DNA from: an uncultured Desulfuromonadales bacterium
GTDB lineage: Bacteria; Desulfobacterota; Desulfuromonadia; Desulfuromonadales; Geopsychrobacteraceae
Assembly: GCA_947259685.1 (NCBI GenBank)
Contig: CAMYNC010000068.1
Location: 1 to 35,451 of the forward strand
DNA: 35,451 nt
Direction of reading: 5' to 3'
Below are positions 1-7,927 of the stretch, piece by piece; within the stretch, counting starts at the first letter, position 1, and each line of letters opens with the position of its first letter. Below the pieces are notes generated by a model, which made no database searches, was not told the origin of the DNA, and was given only the letters and a program-made list of their open reading frames with translations. The position numbers and the translations under genes are program-made.

Positions 1-250
1 ATTTCAAAACCTCCCCCACCCTCCTAAAACTATGCCCATAATCAAGTGGGCCATGCGGCATCCGGTTCAACTTCGCGTTCATCTCATCAATATCAACATC
101 CCCCAGACCACCTTCATCCTGGACTCTCCATTTGATGATCTGGGCCATGTCATTCATGGCCACCAGCACACTCCGATCACTGGTCCTGGTAAACACCAAC
201 TCCAGGATTTCTCCCAAAGCCGAGCGAAGCAGAACAACTATGTGTATATG
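1..250 (-). pseudogene. C-terminal remnant of a DUF6933-like protein
   Basis: The minus strand is open from 250 to the window edge. The fragment includes TSDRSVLVAMNDMAQIIKW, then a glycine pair, VDIDEMNAKLNRMP and a GPLDYG motif. This order (NRSVLgSMND, then LN.xPM, then a final GY/DY) matches my memory of the C-terminal half of DUF6933 proteins, which have no known function. Upstream, an in-frame TGA at 251-253 precedes the fragment and there is no start codon, so the N-terminal half is missing or frameshifted. It reads leftwards and may end just beyond the window. The family match is from memory and moderate; that it is a broken coding remnant is better supported than its name. Confidence 0.4.
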
Positions 251-346
251 TCACAAACAGTACTACTGAATGCGTAGAGCCCGCCTTGGTGCTAAGGTTT
301 ATATGAATGTCTTGAATAAAAAGTAATCTCTGAAGGACGATGAGAT

Positions 347-1285
347 ATGCAAAGCGGGAGCAAGAAAGCGGCGGTTATTGTCAGCTATATTGTATGTGTT
401 TTAATTCTTCCGGCCGCCTTAACACTGCAGACAGTAGTCGACCCTGGCATCCTGGTTGTTCAATCGGACAACCCAACACCACTGGGCTACACAGTAAGTC
501 TGAGCCTGTTCATTCTTCCCATATTATCGATTGGCTGGTGGTTTTTCCGAAACCCGAAAATTCGTATGCAAAAAAAAGCGTTCATTTTGACAGTGGCGCT
601 GCTGTTTCCGTTAGGAGTGATATTGGATGTATTATTCGCAAGCGCTTTTTTTGTTTTTGATAACCACAATGCTGTTTTAGGAATTTCACTGCCCGCAGTC
701 AATGGGCGCATCCCTATAGAAGAAATTATCTTTTATCTCAGCGGCTTTATTGCGATCTTGCTTATTTACGCTTGGGGTGATGAGCTATGGTTTGAACTAT
801 ATAACATTCCCGATTACAAAAATGAGTCACAAAAACTAGAGAAAATTCTCCGCTTTCATCCCAGTTCACTCATCATAGCCGCTCTGTTAATTGCCGGTTC
901 AGTAAGCTACAAAATCTGGTTTTCCGGCGAACCCGGTTTTCCCTGGTACTTTATCTATTTGACCGTTGTGGCCCTGGTGCCTTCACTCGGTTTCTATCAT
1001 TGCGCCAAGAATTTTATCAATTGGCGCGCATTCAGTTTTACGCTCATTATCATCGTATTGATCAGCCTGTTATGGGAGGTCACCTTAGCCTTACCATATC
1101 AATGGTGGGGATTTCAAAATACCGCAATGACGGGAATTTATATTGATGCTTGGCATGGGTTGCCGATAGAGGAAATCGTGCTCTGGTTTTCCGTGAGCTA
1201 TGCCACCATTATTCTCTACGAAGTTATCAAAATCTGGCTGGCATCGAACAAGACAATCAATCAGGCATTCCTTGGGCGCCATTAA
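347..1285 (+). CDS. lycopene cyclase domain protein (tandem CrtYc/CrtYd-type)
   Basis: Polytopic membrane protein of 312 aa with about seven hydrophobic segments. It carries the domain of heterodimer-type lycopene cyclases (CarR/CrtYc-CrtYd) twice: each half has a PIEE signature, IPIEEIIFYL near residue 123 and LPIEEIVLWF near residue 275. The acidic pair lies on a membrane helix and is the conserved core of this cyclase class, which cyclises the ends of lycopene to beta-ionone rings. A GAAGGA ribosome site precedes ATG 347. No phytoene synthase, desaturase or other carotenoid gene lies nearby, so the substrate is unproven; stand-alone members could act on other isoprenoids. The gene is followed directly by a dispersed repeat. 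Confidence 0.8.
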   Translation: MQSGSKKAAVIVSYIVCVLILPAALTLQTVVDPGILVVQSDNPTPLGYTVSLSLFILPILSIGWWFFRNPKIRMQKKAFILTVALLFPLGVILDVLFASAFFVFDNHNAVLGISLPAVNGRIPIEEIIFYLSGFIAILLIYAWGDELWFELYNIPDYKNESQKLEKILRFHPSSLIIAALLIAGSVSYKIWFSGEPGFPWYFIYLTVVALVPSLGFYHCAKNFINWRAFSFTLIIIVLISLLWEVTLALPYQWWGFQNTAMTGIYIDAWHGLPIEEIVLWFSVSYATIILYEVIKIWLASNKTINQAFLGRH

Positions 1286-1325
1286 CCCATTTTTTTCGGC
1301 AAGTAACAGACCTGGGCAACGCCGC

Positions 1326-1697
1326 CCCTTCGAGTGCCGCCAAGTGGAGGAGATTTTCAGCCAGCAGCCCAGGGACGCATGTCTGAGCGTAGCGAGTTTT
1401 CGTATCCTTCCTGGTTGGCAATTTCCACAGTGAGGAAACCCCGGAGGGCCTGGTGAGCCATTCAGCTGACCGAGCGAATTGATTCTGAGGGATTTTGATT
1501 TCTATTAAGGCATCGTCGAGGAAGGCTGAGCCGCGGCGCTCCGTCGACGAGTCGCAACACAGACAGGAGTTAAAAGAACCACCAGCAAGAGTTGGGATCA
1601 GCCGATTGGTTCACCTTGAGTGGGGCGGCCTTCTTTGGTTACTTTCTCTCGGGCGAGCAGAGAAAGTAGCTCGCCGGGCGGGGCGACTCCCGCCGAA
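1326..1697 (+). repeat. dispersed repeat family 1, copy A (full length)
   Basis: First of ten copies in this window of an approximately 375-bp element. Landmarks in order: GTGAGCGCCGCC (here degenerate), a long imperfect hairpin whose arms carry GGAGATTTCCAGC and GCTGGAAATCTCC, the very conserved block GATGTCTGAGCGNAGCGAG, a middle part with CGCTCCGTCNANGAGTCGCA, then a hairpin with arms ACTTTCTCT/AGAGAAAGT, and a GGCGGGRCGACTCCCGCC hairpin. It has no convincing protein. Together with about 170 bp after it, which holds only a short open stretch on the minus strand, it fills the gap between the cyclase and the TIR-TPR gene. Confidence 0.85.
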
Positions 1698-1867
1698 GTT
1701 GATTTTAAAGGTATCATCCCCAGGCGCGGATCATTTGAACCCGGCGGGTGTCAAGATAGTTATCGCCTCAGTCTTATTATGCCGCTTCAGCAATTTCATC
1801 AGCATCATTAATAACCATTGTATGGCTCAGGCGTTGCGACTGCGAAACGATCGAGTCAGTCCGACCT

Positions 1868-3508
1868 CTAACGACCATTCGGTTCCTGCCGGTGGATTGA
1901 AAGTCCAATGCGCTCGGCCTCCGCGAGCGCCCTTTGCGCATCGTCCGCTTTCCCAGCCTCCCGCAGGGCGATGGAAAGCCCGAAGTAGGCTTCTGCCCAA
2001 TCGTCCCGGAGCTCAAGCGTTTTTCGGAAAGCGTTAATTGCTTCCTGTGATTTGCCGCTTTCCAAAAGTGCTCTGCCTAAATTAAAGTGGGTCAGGCCCG
2101 ATTCGGGAGCCGCTTCGACCGCAGCACGAAAGGTCCGAAGCGCCTCGTCTGACTTGCCAAGAGCCCACAGAACTTCTCCCAGGCCGTTCAGTACATCTGG
2201 CCAATCGGGAGCGAGTTCCGTGGCCGCGGTGAAACTGGCGACCGCATCGTCTAATTCCCCTGCATCCAGGTGAGCATACGCGAGACCATATCGTAGCTCA
2301 GGCCAATCCGGTTCCATCTCTCCTGCACGAGTCAGCACCTCCTTGGCCTCTCGACTCCGACCGGTTTGTCTCAGCGCATTGCCAAATTCCAGATGACGGT
2401 AGACGTTATCTGGCTCGAGCTCCATGGCTTTTTGAAATTCTAGAACCGCTTCTATATGCTGACCACCCGTCCACAGTGCCCACGCAAGGCCGGAGTGGGC
2501 TGCGGGCTTTTTCTCGTCGGCCGCCGTGGCGAGCCGATAGGACTCGATCGCTTCTCCAAGATTACCGACATCGAAAAGAGCCGAGGCAAGATTGAGATGG
2601 ATATCGTGACGTACCGACTTGGATCGCGGCTGGAGAGATGTCGCCCGGCGAAAAGCGGTGATGGCCTCGTCGAGACGGTTTTGATTTCGGAGAGTCACTC
2701 CGAGGCTCATCCAAGCTCGCGAGGCAAAGTCATAACCTAGACTGTTATCCGCGGGGTCCTCGTCCGTGGGAGCATTCTCCACTGTTCTCCGGAAGATCTC
2801 TATGGCTTCGCCAACCTCACCCTTCTTACGTAAAGCCAAGCCGAGGTGGTAAAGAGTATTTAGGTCGTTGGGCTTACCATCGATGCGCTGGCGATAAGAT
2901 TGAATCAGCGCGTCGAGCTTCTTGCCACTAGCCATCATTCCTCTGTCCGTTGTAATTGTGCAGCTGGGTTGAATGGGCGGCCTGGCCCAATCAAGATGGG
3001 GACTTTTCTCCACCGAATTTGGCCCGCCGGGGAACTGTGGCTTTTCAGGAAGGGAATGAGAAGCCGAACCTGGAAAAGCAGGCTCTGTCTGCGGCTTGCC
3101 TCTTTCGCCCGTGAGGATCTGAACGATCCTGGCCAACAAGTCGTTTTCGGCTGTCTCTTCCTCCAGGCCCACCAGATCAATATAGACCACGGCTGCCAGC
3201 AAGCCGGATAGGGTGCACTCTTGGACCCGGACGGGAATCAAAAGGCCTTTTTCGCCGGTCGGGTCCTGCTTGAATGCCGCCGCCCATTCCGGTTGGGTAT
3301 AGAGGGCCTTGAGGTAGTCCTCGGAAAGAACGGCGATGGTGCGTTCGGCTTCTTTGGTGGCTTTATCCATCTCCAGGATGAAATTGCCCCCGGCCTTGAA
3401 ATCCCACGCCTGGATGATGCTGGTGTATCCCGCCTCTTCAAGCTGCCAAGCGATCCACTCCGCCCATTTGCGGTCGGCTTTGTTGTAGCTGATGAAGAAG
3501 TCGGCCAT
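1868..3508 (-). CDS. TIR domain-TPR repeat protein
   Basis: 546 aa. Residues 1-135 form a TIR domain of the bacterial TIR_2 type (opening DFFISYNKADRKWAEWIAWQ, then SIIQAWDF, ERTIAVLSEDYL, QPEWAAAF). The Glu of QPEW is in the place of the catalytic Glu of NAD-cleaving TIR domains. A 60-residue Pro/Ser-rich linker follows, then about nine tetratricopeptide repeats from residue 200 to the end (ALRKKGEVGEAIEIFRR, LGRALLESGKSQEAINAF and similar). There is no signal peptide, so it should be cytosolic. AAGGGGGGAAAG precedes the ATG. TIR-TPR proteins are known or suspected antiphage or signalling NADases, with TPRs as sensors or scaffolds. It stands alone, with no obvious operon partner. NADase activity is inferred. 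Confidence 0.85.
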   Translation of the reverse strand: MADFFISYNKADRKWAEWIAWQLEEAGYTSIIQAWDFKAGGNFILEMDKATKEAERTIAVLSEDYLKALYTQPEWAAAFKQDPTGEKGLLIPVRVQECTLSGLLAAVVYIDLVGLEEETAENDLLARIVQILTGERGKPQTEPAFPGSASHSLPEKPQFPGGPNSVEKSPHLDWARPPIQPSCTITTDRGMMASGKKLDALIQSYRQRIDGKPNDLNTLYHLGLALRKKGEVGEAIEIFRRTVENAPTDEDPADNSLGYDFASRAWMSLGVTLRNQNRLDEAITAFRRATSLQPRSKSVRHDIHLNLASALFDVGNLGEAIESYRLATAADEKKPAAHSGLAWALWTGGQHIEAVLEFQKAMELEPDNVYRHLEFGNALRQTGRSREAKEVLTRAGEMEPDWPELRYGLAYAHLDAGELDDAVASFTAATELAPDWPDVLNGLGEVLWALGKSDEALRTFRAAVEAAPESGLTHFNLGRALLESGKSQEAINAFRKTLELRDDWAEAYFGLSIALREAGKADDAQRALAEAERIGLSIHRQEPNGR

Positions 3509-3640
3509 AACTTTCCCCCCTTAAAACCCAGGTGAAATGTAAAGGACAGATTGAATGATTAAAAGTCTAACGAAATTGATCGGTTTGGTAGAGGAAAAAC
3601 TTGGGTTTGATCGGATTTTATTGAATTTTGCACTGTTCTT

Positions 3641-3681
3641 CCCCCATGTGAGCGCCGCCGGGCGGGACGACTCCCGCCGAC
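3641..3681 (+). repeat. dispersed repeat family 1, copy B (internally deleted)
   Basis: Only the two ends of family 1 are present, fused: CCCCATGTGAGCGCCGCC runs straight into GGGCGGGACGACTCCCGCC. It abuts a family 2 copy, the same order as at 7475-7830 and (more loosely) 8778-9362. Confidence 0.7.
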
Positions 3682-3682
3682 T

Positions 3683-3962
3683 TTGCTTCTGAAATAGCAT
3701 CGCTAGATTCTAATCTTTGATTATCCCCTCCATTTCCATCCCAAACCTGCATAACCGTACAGACATCGTAACCTTTACGGACAAGAATCTCCCCAAGGAA
3801 TGGCCTATCGGCACCCTGCCCCCAGCTGCGAAACTTTTTTATCTTTTTTTTTTGAATCTGTAACCAACCTGTAATCGCTGCCCCCCTAAACTCTCGATTA
3901 ACCAAGCACATCAAATCGCCGAGAGGAAGATGGTCGCGTCACTTGGCCACTTCCACCAAACT
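3683..3962. repeat. dispersed repeat family 2, copy 1
   Basis: Approximately 280-bp element also present at 9098-9362 and in shorter form at 6012-6112 and 7681-7830. Conserved plus-strand core: CCATCCCAAACCTGCAT followed by CCGTACANACATC and ACCAGAATCTCCCC; distal block GGTCGCGTCACTTGGCCACT. On the minus strand all long copies encode the same peptide core (FLGEILVRKG, DVCTVMQVWDG), preceded by LQIQKK and KKFRSW, with differences mostly at silent or conservative positions. This suggests a decayed or mobile small gene rather than pure structural DNA. It occupies most of the 670-bp gap between the TIR-TPR and radical SAM genes. Confidence 0.65.
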
Positions 3963-3990
3963 TAATTTTGAGTGGTTTTGTATAGATGTC

Positions 3991-4173
3991 CCTGGGATCT
4001 TTTCAGGGCCTGCGCTCTGCTACCGCTTGCGAGGCAACCGAGAGATCATTCATTTACCTTGGTTTCCAAAACTGGAGAAATTGGGAAGAGCGTCCCGCCA
4101 CTTGTGGATCAACGTGATTTTTGATGACGAGATTGTATTGTCTGTCGGGTTTTTTATTAAGCTAAGGAGTTAA
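3991..4173 (+). pseudogene. possible DUF2442-like remnant
   Basis: An open stretch directly before the radical SAM gene encodes a peptide containing REIIHLPWFPKLEKL and, further on, SRHLWINVIFDDEIVL. This is reminiscent of DUF2442, whose members have a sLxWFPrL motif followed by a W..lDEDi..e.L ending. The open frame has no clear ribosome site and starts inside repeat family 2, so if real it has lost its start. Weak evidence. Confidence 0.2.
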
Positions 4174-4178
4174 TCATT

Positions 4179-5333
4179 ATGAAAGCGATTCTCAGTTTAA
4201 CTCACAATTGCAACCTCAACTGCCCCTATTGCTACTCAGGCAAGAAATTTAAAAAAAACATGTCTTTTGCCACGGGAAAGAAGGCCATCGATTTTGCAAT
4301 GGGGATGGCAAAGCCTCATGAACGACTGGAGTTCGGCTTTTTCGGAGGAGAGCCCTTATTGCAGTTTGATTTGATACGCAAATTGGTTGCTTATATCCGC
4401 CATAGAGTAAAAAAGAAATCTAATCCTATTGATCTTAATATCACGACAAACGGAACGTTACTCACTCCAGAGATTTTAGAATTTATTAGGCAGGAGAACA
4501 TCGGTCTTTGTATCAGCATCGATGGACCAAGAGAAGTACATGATCGTAATCGAAAATTTAATAACGGGGTGGGGAGTTTTGCAACTGTCATTGAGAAAAT
4601 AGAATTGGCCAAGTCATCTGTACACAAGATACAGGTCAACGCGGTCTATGACCAAGATAATATTAATACCTTGGCCGATACAGTGAAGTTTTTAATTAAA
4701 CTTGGTATTGGGGCAATTCATGTGAACCCTAATATATCGACGGCATGGGACAAGGTAAGTTTCGAGCTATTAGAAAAGAGTTACAATGCAGTGGCCGAAT
4801 TGTATATAGATAATTATCGAAATGGGCGAGAAGTGGCCATTAATCTAATTGACAATAAAGTAATCGTATTTCTTAAAAAGGGTTATGATTTGTCTGACCG
4901 GTGTGGAATGGGTGAGACAGAATGGGGAATCGCTTCGAGTGGCAATATTTATCCGTGTGAACGATTCATCGGTGGGGATGATAGTAACGAGTTCTGCCTT
5001 GGTAACGTCGATACAGGCTTGGATGGTACTCGCCGCTGTAGAGTATTGAAGCGCCGAGGGAACCATAATGCAGAATGCGCCACGTGTTCGCTTCAGAAGT
5101 ACTGCATGAACTGGTGTGGTTGTACCAACTTCTTCATGACTGGTGATCCTCGTCTGTCGAGTACCTTCTTATGCCTAAGCGAAAAAGCTTCCATCAAAGC
5201 AGCCAACCACGTTCTCAATACGCTAAAAGAAGAAAATCTATTTTTAGATCATTTTTATCGATACTTAGTAAAGGGGCGCCAATGCCTAGAAAGCAATGCG
5301 GACAAGGAGAAAGTCAATGACAGAGAAAATTAA
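4179..5333 (+). CDS. radical SAM/SPASM peptide-modifying enzyme
   Basis: 384 aa. The radical SAM cluster motif is CNLNCPYC (Cys11, Cys15, Cys18) and the SAM-binding GGEP is at 56-59. A C-terminal SPASM domain has Cys at 242, 260, 273, 287, 300, 303, 309, 313, 315 and 332, enough for two auxiliary Fe-S clusters, with the typical GNIYPCERFIG and CATCSLQKYC stretches. This layout is that of anaerobic sulfatase-maturase-like enzymes that modify side chains of ribosomal peptides or proteins. There is an AAGGAG site before ATG 4179. The stop overlaps the next gene by 17 bp, indicating translational coupling. No sulfatase, PqqD-like leader-binding protein or exporter is nearby, so the target is unknown; the overlapping 141-aa protein is the best candidate. 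Confidence 0.88.
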   Translation: MKAILSLTHNCNLNCPYCYSGKKFKKNMSFATGKKAIDFAMGMAKPHERLEFGFFGGEPLLQFDLIRKLVAYIRHRVKKKSNPIDLNITTNGTLLTPEILEFIRQENIGLCISIDGPREVHDRNRKFNNGVGSFATVIEKIELAKSSVHKIQVNAVYDQDNINTLADTVKFLIKLGIGAIHVNPNISTAWDKVSFELLEKSYNAVAELYIDNYRNGREVAINLIDNKVIVFLKKGYDLSDRCGMGETEWGIASSGNIYPCERFIGGDDSNEFCLGNVDTGLDGTRRCRVLKRRGNHNAECATCSLQKYCMNWCGCTNFFMTGDPRLSSTFLCLSEKASIKAANHVLNTLKEENLFLDHFYRYLVKGRQCLESNADKEKVNDREN

Positions 5334-5742
5334 ATTTAAGACGGAAATAGAGTTTCAGGGGACACCGGACGAGTTAGCCAGAGTAGTAGAGGGACTCAAT
5401 AACCTCCCGGTACGGATTTCTGTAGATAGATTTCCATTACCATTCCCTTGTCCTGGCGGCTGGCCTATCCCCTTGTCCCGGATAATGTCTGATGAGCGAA
5501 TAACGGAACTTATCGAGGGTCGTCCCAGCTTTTCGGCAAAAATCCTCAATGGCATCAATGGAGGCATCCGAGACGCCCATCTGCATTTCCAGGATAAGGT
5601 CGTGTTAGTTGACAAGGAAGGGTTCAGCAAAGTTGTTGGTATGGCCGCTGAGGGACTTGCTCAGGAACTTGCCGCCAAGGCCAACTATCCAGAGACAATT
5701 GGTGCTTTGCGTGGACTTAACGAAGTGGCAGGTAGATCATAG
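5317..5742 (+). CDS. small partner or substrate candidate of the radical SAM enzyme
   Basis: 141 aa; no family recognised. I start at ATG 5317, inside the end of the radical SAM gene, because AAGGAGA lies 6 bp upstream; the longer frame from 5296 lacks a site. Residues 1-35 are a charged segment (KIKFKTEIEFQGTPDELARV). A proline- and aromatic-rich stretch follows (FPLPFPCPGGWPIPL, with the only Cys), then a polar C-terminal half with DAHLHF and a short hydrophobic helix. The single Cys-Pro-Gly-Gly-Trp region between a folded-looking N-terminus and tail is a plausible modification site, but there is no repeated core or clear leader. Coupling to the maturase is seen; substrate status is inference. 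Confidence 0.75.
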   Translation: MTEKIKFKTEIEFQGTPDELARVVEGLNNLPVRISVDRFPLPFPCPGGWPIPLSRIMSDERITELIEGRPSFSAKILNGINGGIRDAHLHFQDKVVLVDKEGFSKVVGMAAEGLAQELAAKANYPETIGALRGLNEVAGRS

Positions 5743-5776
5743 GCAATTTAGAATCAGGCCTACAAACAAAAAAGAT

Positions 5777-6124
5777 ATGTGGGTATTTCACCCAACCATT
5801 GGGCATTGGCGCTCCTTCTATCTTTTGATTGCTCTGCTAAAAAAAGAAATAGAAATGCTCGCCCCTGAAACCTGGCTATCTGACATGGTCAAGGGGGAAA
5901 GGAAGAACCAACGAAAAACCCGTAAAGATTCAGACATTGCAAAGTTGGTTGCGTTGGGAGCCAAACTGGCCTCATGCGATGAAGAAGACTTATCAGTAGT
6001 TGGGAATGTTGGGCCCCTCCCCTCCCTTCCATCCCAAACCTGCATCACACTACAGACAGCGGAACCTTTACGGACCAGAATCTCCCCAAGGAAGGGCCTA
6101 TCCGCTCCCAGCGAACCTTTTTGA
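5777..6124 (+). CDS. uncertain short ORF running into repeat family 2
   Basis: The frame from ATG 5777 begins MWVFHPTIGHW and continues with LKKEIEMLAPETWLSDMV and SDIAKLVALGAKLASCDEEDL, which has coding-like composition up to about residue 78. The remainder is simply the plus strand of repeat family 2, so the original gene, if there was one, was cut at about 6005. There is no strong ribosome site. The rest of the gap to 6281 holds an AT-rich stretch and nothing else I can name. Confidence 0.25.
   Translation: MWVFHPTIGHWRSFYLLIALLKKEIEMLAPETWLSDMVKGERKNQRKTRKDSDIAKLVALGAKLASCDEEDLSVVGNVGPLPSLPSQTCITLQTAEPLRTRISPRKGLSAPSEPF
6012..6112. repeat. dispersed repeat family 2, copy 2 (core only)
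   Basis: Contains CCATCCCAAACCTGCATCAC, then ACTACAGACA, CCTTTACGGACCAGAATCTC and CCAAGGAAGGGCCTATCCGC, matching the core of the longer copies at 3683 and 9098. It lacks the distal GGTCGCGTCACTTGG block and is not preceded by a family 1 copy, unlike the other three. Confidence 0.6.
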
Positions 6125-6281
6125 TGGCGCGCAAACGACCGACGAGGAAGAGTATTTTTCCTTTTCGAGAAGTGGACTGAGGTTCTGTGCCGCCTGAATC
6201 GAATCTTCCCGTCTTCATTGCTGTCTATAACGAGACCAAAATATAATCTAAGTATTATTTTTCCCTTGTTTTAAATAATAT

Positions 6282-6316
6282 CTATGTTATAAATATTCCA
6301 AAGAAAAATAACATAG
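6282..6316 (+). promoter_or_regulatory. inverted repeat upstream of the XRE-Fic pair
   Basis: CTATGTTAT (6282-6290) and its exact complement ATAACATAG (6308-6316) are separated by 17 bp in a strongly AT-rich stretch ending 10 bp before the TTG start of the XRE gene. A binding site for the autoregulating XRE protein is the natural reading. The 3' arm also supplies TAGGGAT, the only ribosome-site candidate, so binding or RNA folding could also affect translation. Confidence 0.55.
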
Positions 6317-6326
6317 GGATTATAAA

Positions 6327-6803
6327 TTGAAATCTAAACATCGCCAAATTATGCGAGAGCAGCTGGATAATACCTTTGCTCAACTGTCCAAGGTCAAGGG
6401 ATTGCAACCACCAGTCAAAGGGTGGTTGCGTTCGATCCGTGAAGCGTTGGGGATGACAGGTAAGCAGCTGGGCGAACGCATCGGCGTCAGTCAGCCGCGA
6501 GTCGTACAGATGGAGAAGGACGAAATCTCTGGTGCCGTCACCCTGAAAACCATGCGCCAAGCCGCAGCGGCAATGGATTGCATCTTTGTCTATGCTGTCG
6601 TTCCCCGAACCAGCCTGGAAGATACCATCCGAGAGCAGGCCCTCAAAGTAGCCGAAAAGCGTCTTTCCCGTACGTCCCATACGATGTTGCTCGAAGATCA
6701 ACAGGTGTCGAACGATGAGCGGCAAAAGATGCTCCAAGCCAAGATCGATGATCTGACTCGCGAGATGCCGAAGGATTTCTGGACGGAAAATGATGGATTT
6801 TGA
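6327..6803 (+). CDS. mobile mystery protein A (XRE-type, antitoxin-like)
   Basis: 158 aa protein matching the mobile mystery protein A family. An N-terminal helix (REQLDNTFAQL) is followed by PPVKGWLRSIREALGM and an XRE helix-turn-helix at about residues 35-80 (GKQLGERIGVSQPRVVQMEK). The distinctive C-terminal part contains MDCIFVYAVVP and LEDQQVSNDE. I accept the TTG start at 6327 because family members begin with this basic segment; the next ATG, at 6351, would remove it. It overlaps the Fic gene by 14 bp. It probably represses the shared promoter and neutralises the Fic partner, as inferred from other XRE-Fic pairs. Confidence 0.85.
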   Translation: MKSKHRQIMREQLDNTFAQLSKVKGLQPPVKGWLRSIREALGMTGKQLGERIGVSQPRVVQMEKDEISGAVTLKTMRQAAAAMDCIFVYAVVPRTSLEDTIREQALKVAEKRLSRTSHTMLLEDQQVSNDERQKMLQAKIDDLTREMPKDFWTENDGF

Positions 6804-7377
6804 CTATCCCGAAGGGGCAACACCGATCGACCATGATGAGGCACAGGGTCTTTTGCTGCCCCATATCAGAACCAAAACCGAGCTCGATCGCTGGGAGCAG
6901 GAGAACATCCTTGAGGCGGAAGACACCGTCTTCAGGCGGCGGCAAAAGAATGTCCTGACCGAGAAGTATGTTTGTACTCTACATAAGAGAATGTTCGGAC
7001 ATGTCTGGCGCTGGGCAGGTGAGTTTCGCTGCAGTCAGAAAAACATTGGGATCGAATGGGTGCAAATACCAACCGCCCTGCGCCAGTTATTCGATGAGGT
7101 GAATGGCTGGCTGGAGTTTAACTCTTTTCCGCCTGATGAGATCGCAGCCAGGTTTCACCACCGGCTGGTCGCTATTCATGCGTTTCCCAACGGCAATGGG
7201 CGCCATGCCCGCCTGATGGCCGATATTATCCTGGTGCATTTGCTTGATCGGCAGCGCTTCAGCTGGGGTCAGGATAGCCTGACCAATGCCGGCGACTGCC
7301 GGCGCAGCTACATTGATGCTTTGCGTGCCGCCGATCGGCACGATTATGAGCCTCTACTGGCCTTTGTTCGTTCATAA
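6790..7377 (+). CDS. mobile mystery protein B (Fic/DOC family)
   Basis: 195 aa. The Fic motif HAFPNGNGRHAR (residues 130-141) fits the active-site consensus HxFxxGNGRxxR, with catalytic His130 and the phosphate-binding GNGR intact. The N-terminal part has the family's PLPH-like segment (GLLLPHIRTKTELDRWEQEN) and ends of the Fic fold (MFGHVWRWAGEFR). Fic enzymes transfer AMP or other nucleotide groups to target proteins; mobile mystery B is repeatedly found on mobile elements with protein A. It starts at ATG 6790 inside gene A with AAGGA upstream, so the two are translationally coupled. The motif is complete, so an active toxin is likely; the target is unknown. Confidence 0.87.
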   Translation: MMDFDYPEGATPIDHDEAQGLLLPHIRTKTELDRWEQENILEAEDTVFRRRQKNVLTEKYVCTLHKRMFGHVWRWAGEFRCSQKNIGIEWVQIPTALRQLFDEVNGWLEFNSFPPDEIAARFHHRLVAIHAFPNGNGRHARLMADIILVHLLDRQRFSWGQDSLTNAGDCRRSYIDALRAADRHDYEPLLAFVRS

Positions 7378-7417
7378 ATTCAAAGAGCAAGAAAGACCAC
7401 AGACCCAGGAGCAATTA

Positions 7418-7480
7418 ATGTTCGGCAACCTGAAGAATTTTAAAGCCATTCTGCGGGAGATGTTTCCGGTCATTCCCCAT
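7418..7480 (+). pseudogene. start of a gene cut off by a repeat
   Basis: AGGAGCAATTAATG gives a good start, and the frame reads MFGNLKNFKAILREMFPVI before passing into repeat family 1 at about 7475, where coding character stops. It looks like the first 20 codons of a gene whose remainder was replaced. No family can be named from so little. The following 450 bp to 7927 are repeats plus a short unassigned stretch. Confidence 0.35.
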
Positions 7481-7684
7481 GTGAGTGCCGCCGAACGAAG
7501 GGTATTTCAGCCAGCAGCCTAGGGACGGATGTCTGAGCAAAGCGAGTTTTCGTCTCCTTGCTGGCTGGAAATTCCCAGAGAGAGGGAACCCCGAAGGGGC
7601 AAACGTTGGGGCGGCCTTCTTTTGATGACTTTGCTTGGCCGAGCAAGAAAAGTCATTCGCCTGGCGGGACGACTCCCGCCGACC
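7475..7684 (+). repeat. dispersed repeat family 1, copy C (middle deleted)
   Basis: Shows GTGAGTGCCGCCGAACG, the hairpin arms around CAGCCAGCAG and CTTGCTGGCTG, GATGTCTGAGCAAAGCGAG, and the terminal GGCGGGACGACTCCCGCC hairpin. The approximately 170-bp middle part seen in copies A, H, I and J is absent. It is directly followed by family 2. Confidence 0.85.
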
Positions 7685-7830
7685 TTACTTCTGAAATAGC
7701 ATCGCTAGATTCGAATTTTTGATTTTCCCCTCCCTTTCCATCCCAAACCTGCATCACCGTACAAACATCGAAACCTTTACGAACCAGAATCTCCCCCAGG
7801 AACGGCCGCTCCGCCCCCCCCCTCAAACTC
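7681..7830. repeat. dispersed repeat family 2, copy 3 (truncated)
   Basis: Carries CTTCTGAAATAGCATCGCTA and the CCATCCCAAACCTGCATCAC core, nearly identical to the copy at 3683, then diverges after a run of nine Cs at about 7817. The minus strand again gives FLGEILVRKGFDVCTVMQVW. Confidence 0.6.
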
Positions 7831-7927
7831 GCCCCAAAAATTGCTGAAAGAAATGGCTTCGGGGTCAAGTCATGCAAAGCCGCAAACATGTCACTGCAAA
7901 CCTAGGCCACTTAAACTTCACCTTCTC

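Noticed and set aside
3618..3914. Repeat family 2 as a GspE/MshE N-terminal domain (LGEILVRKG)
   Set aside because: The match is limited to one helix start and the following residues do not fit; noted only as a conserved peptide.
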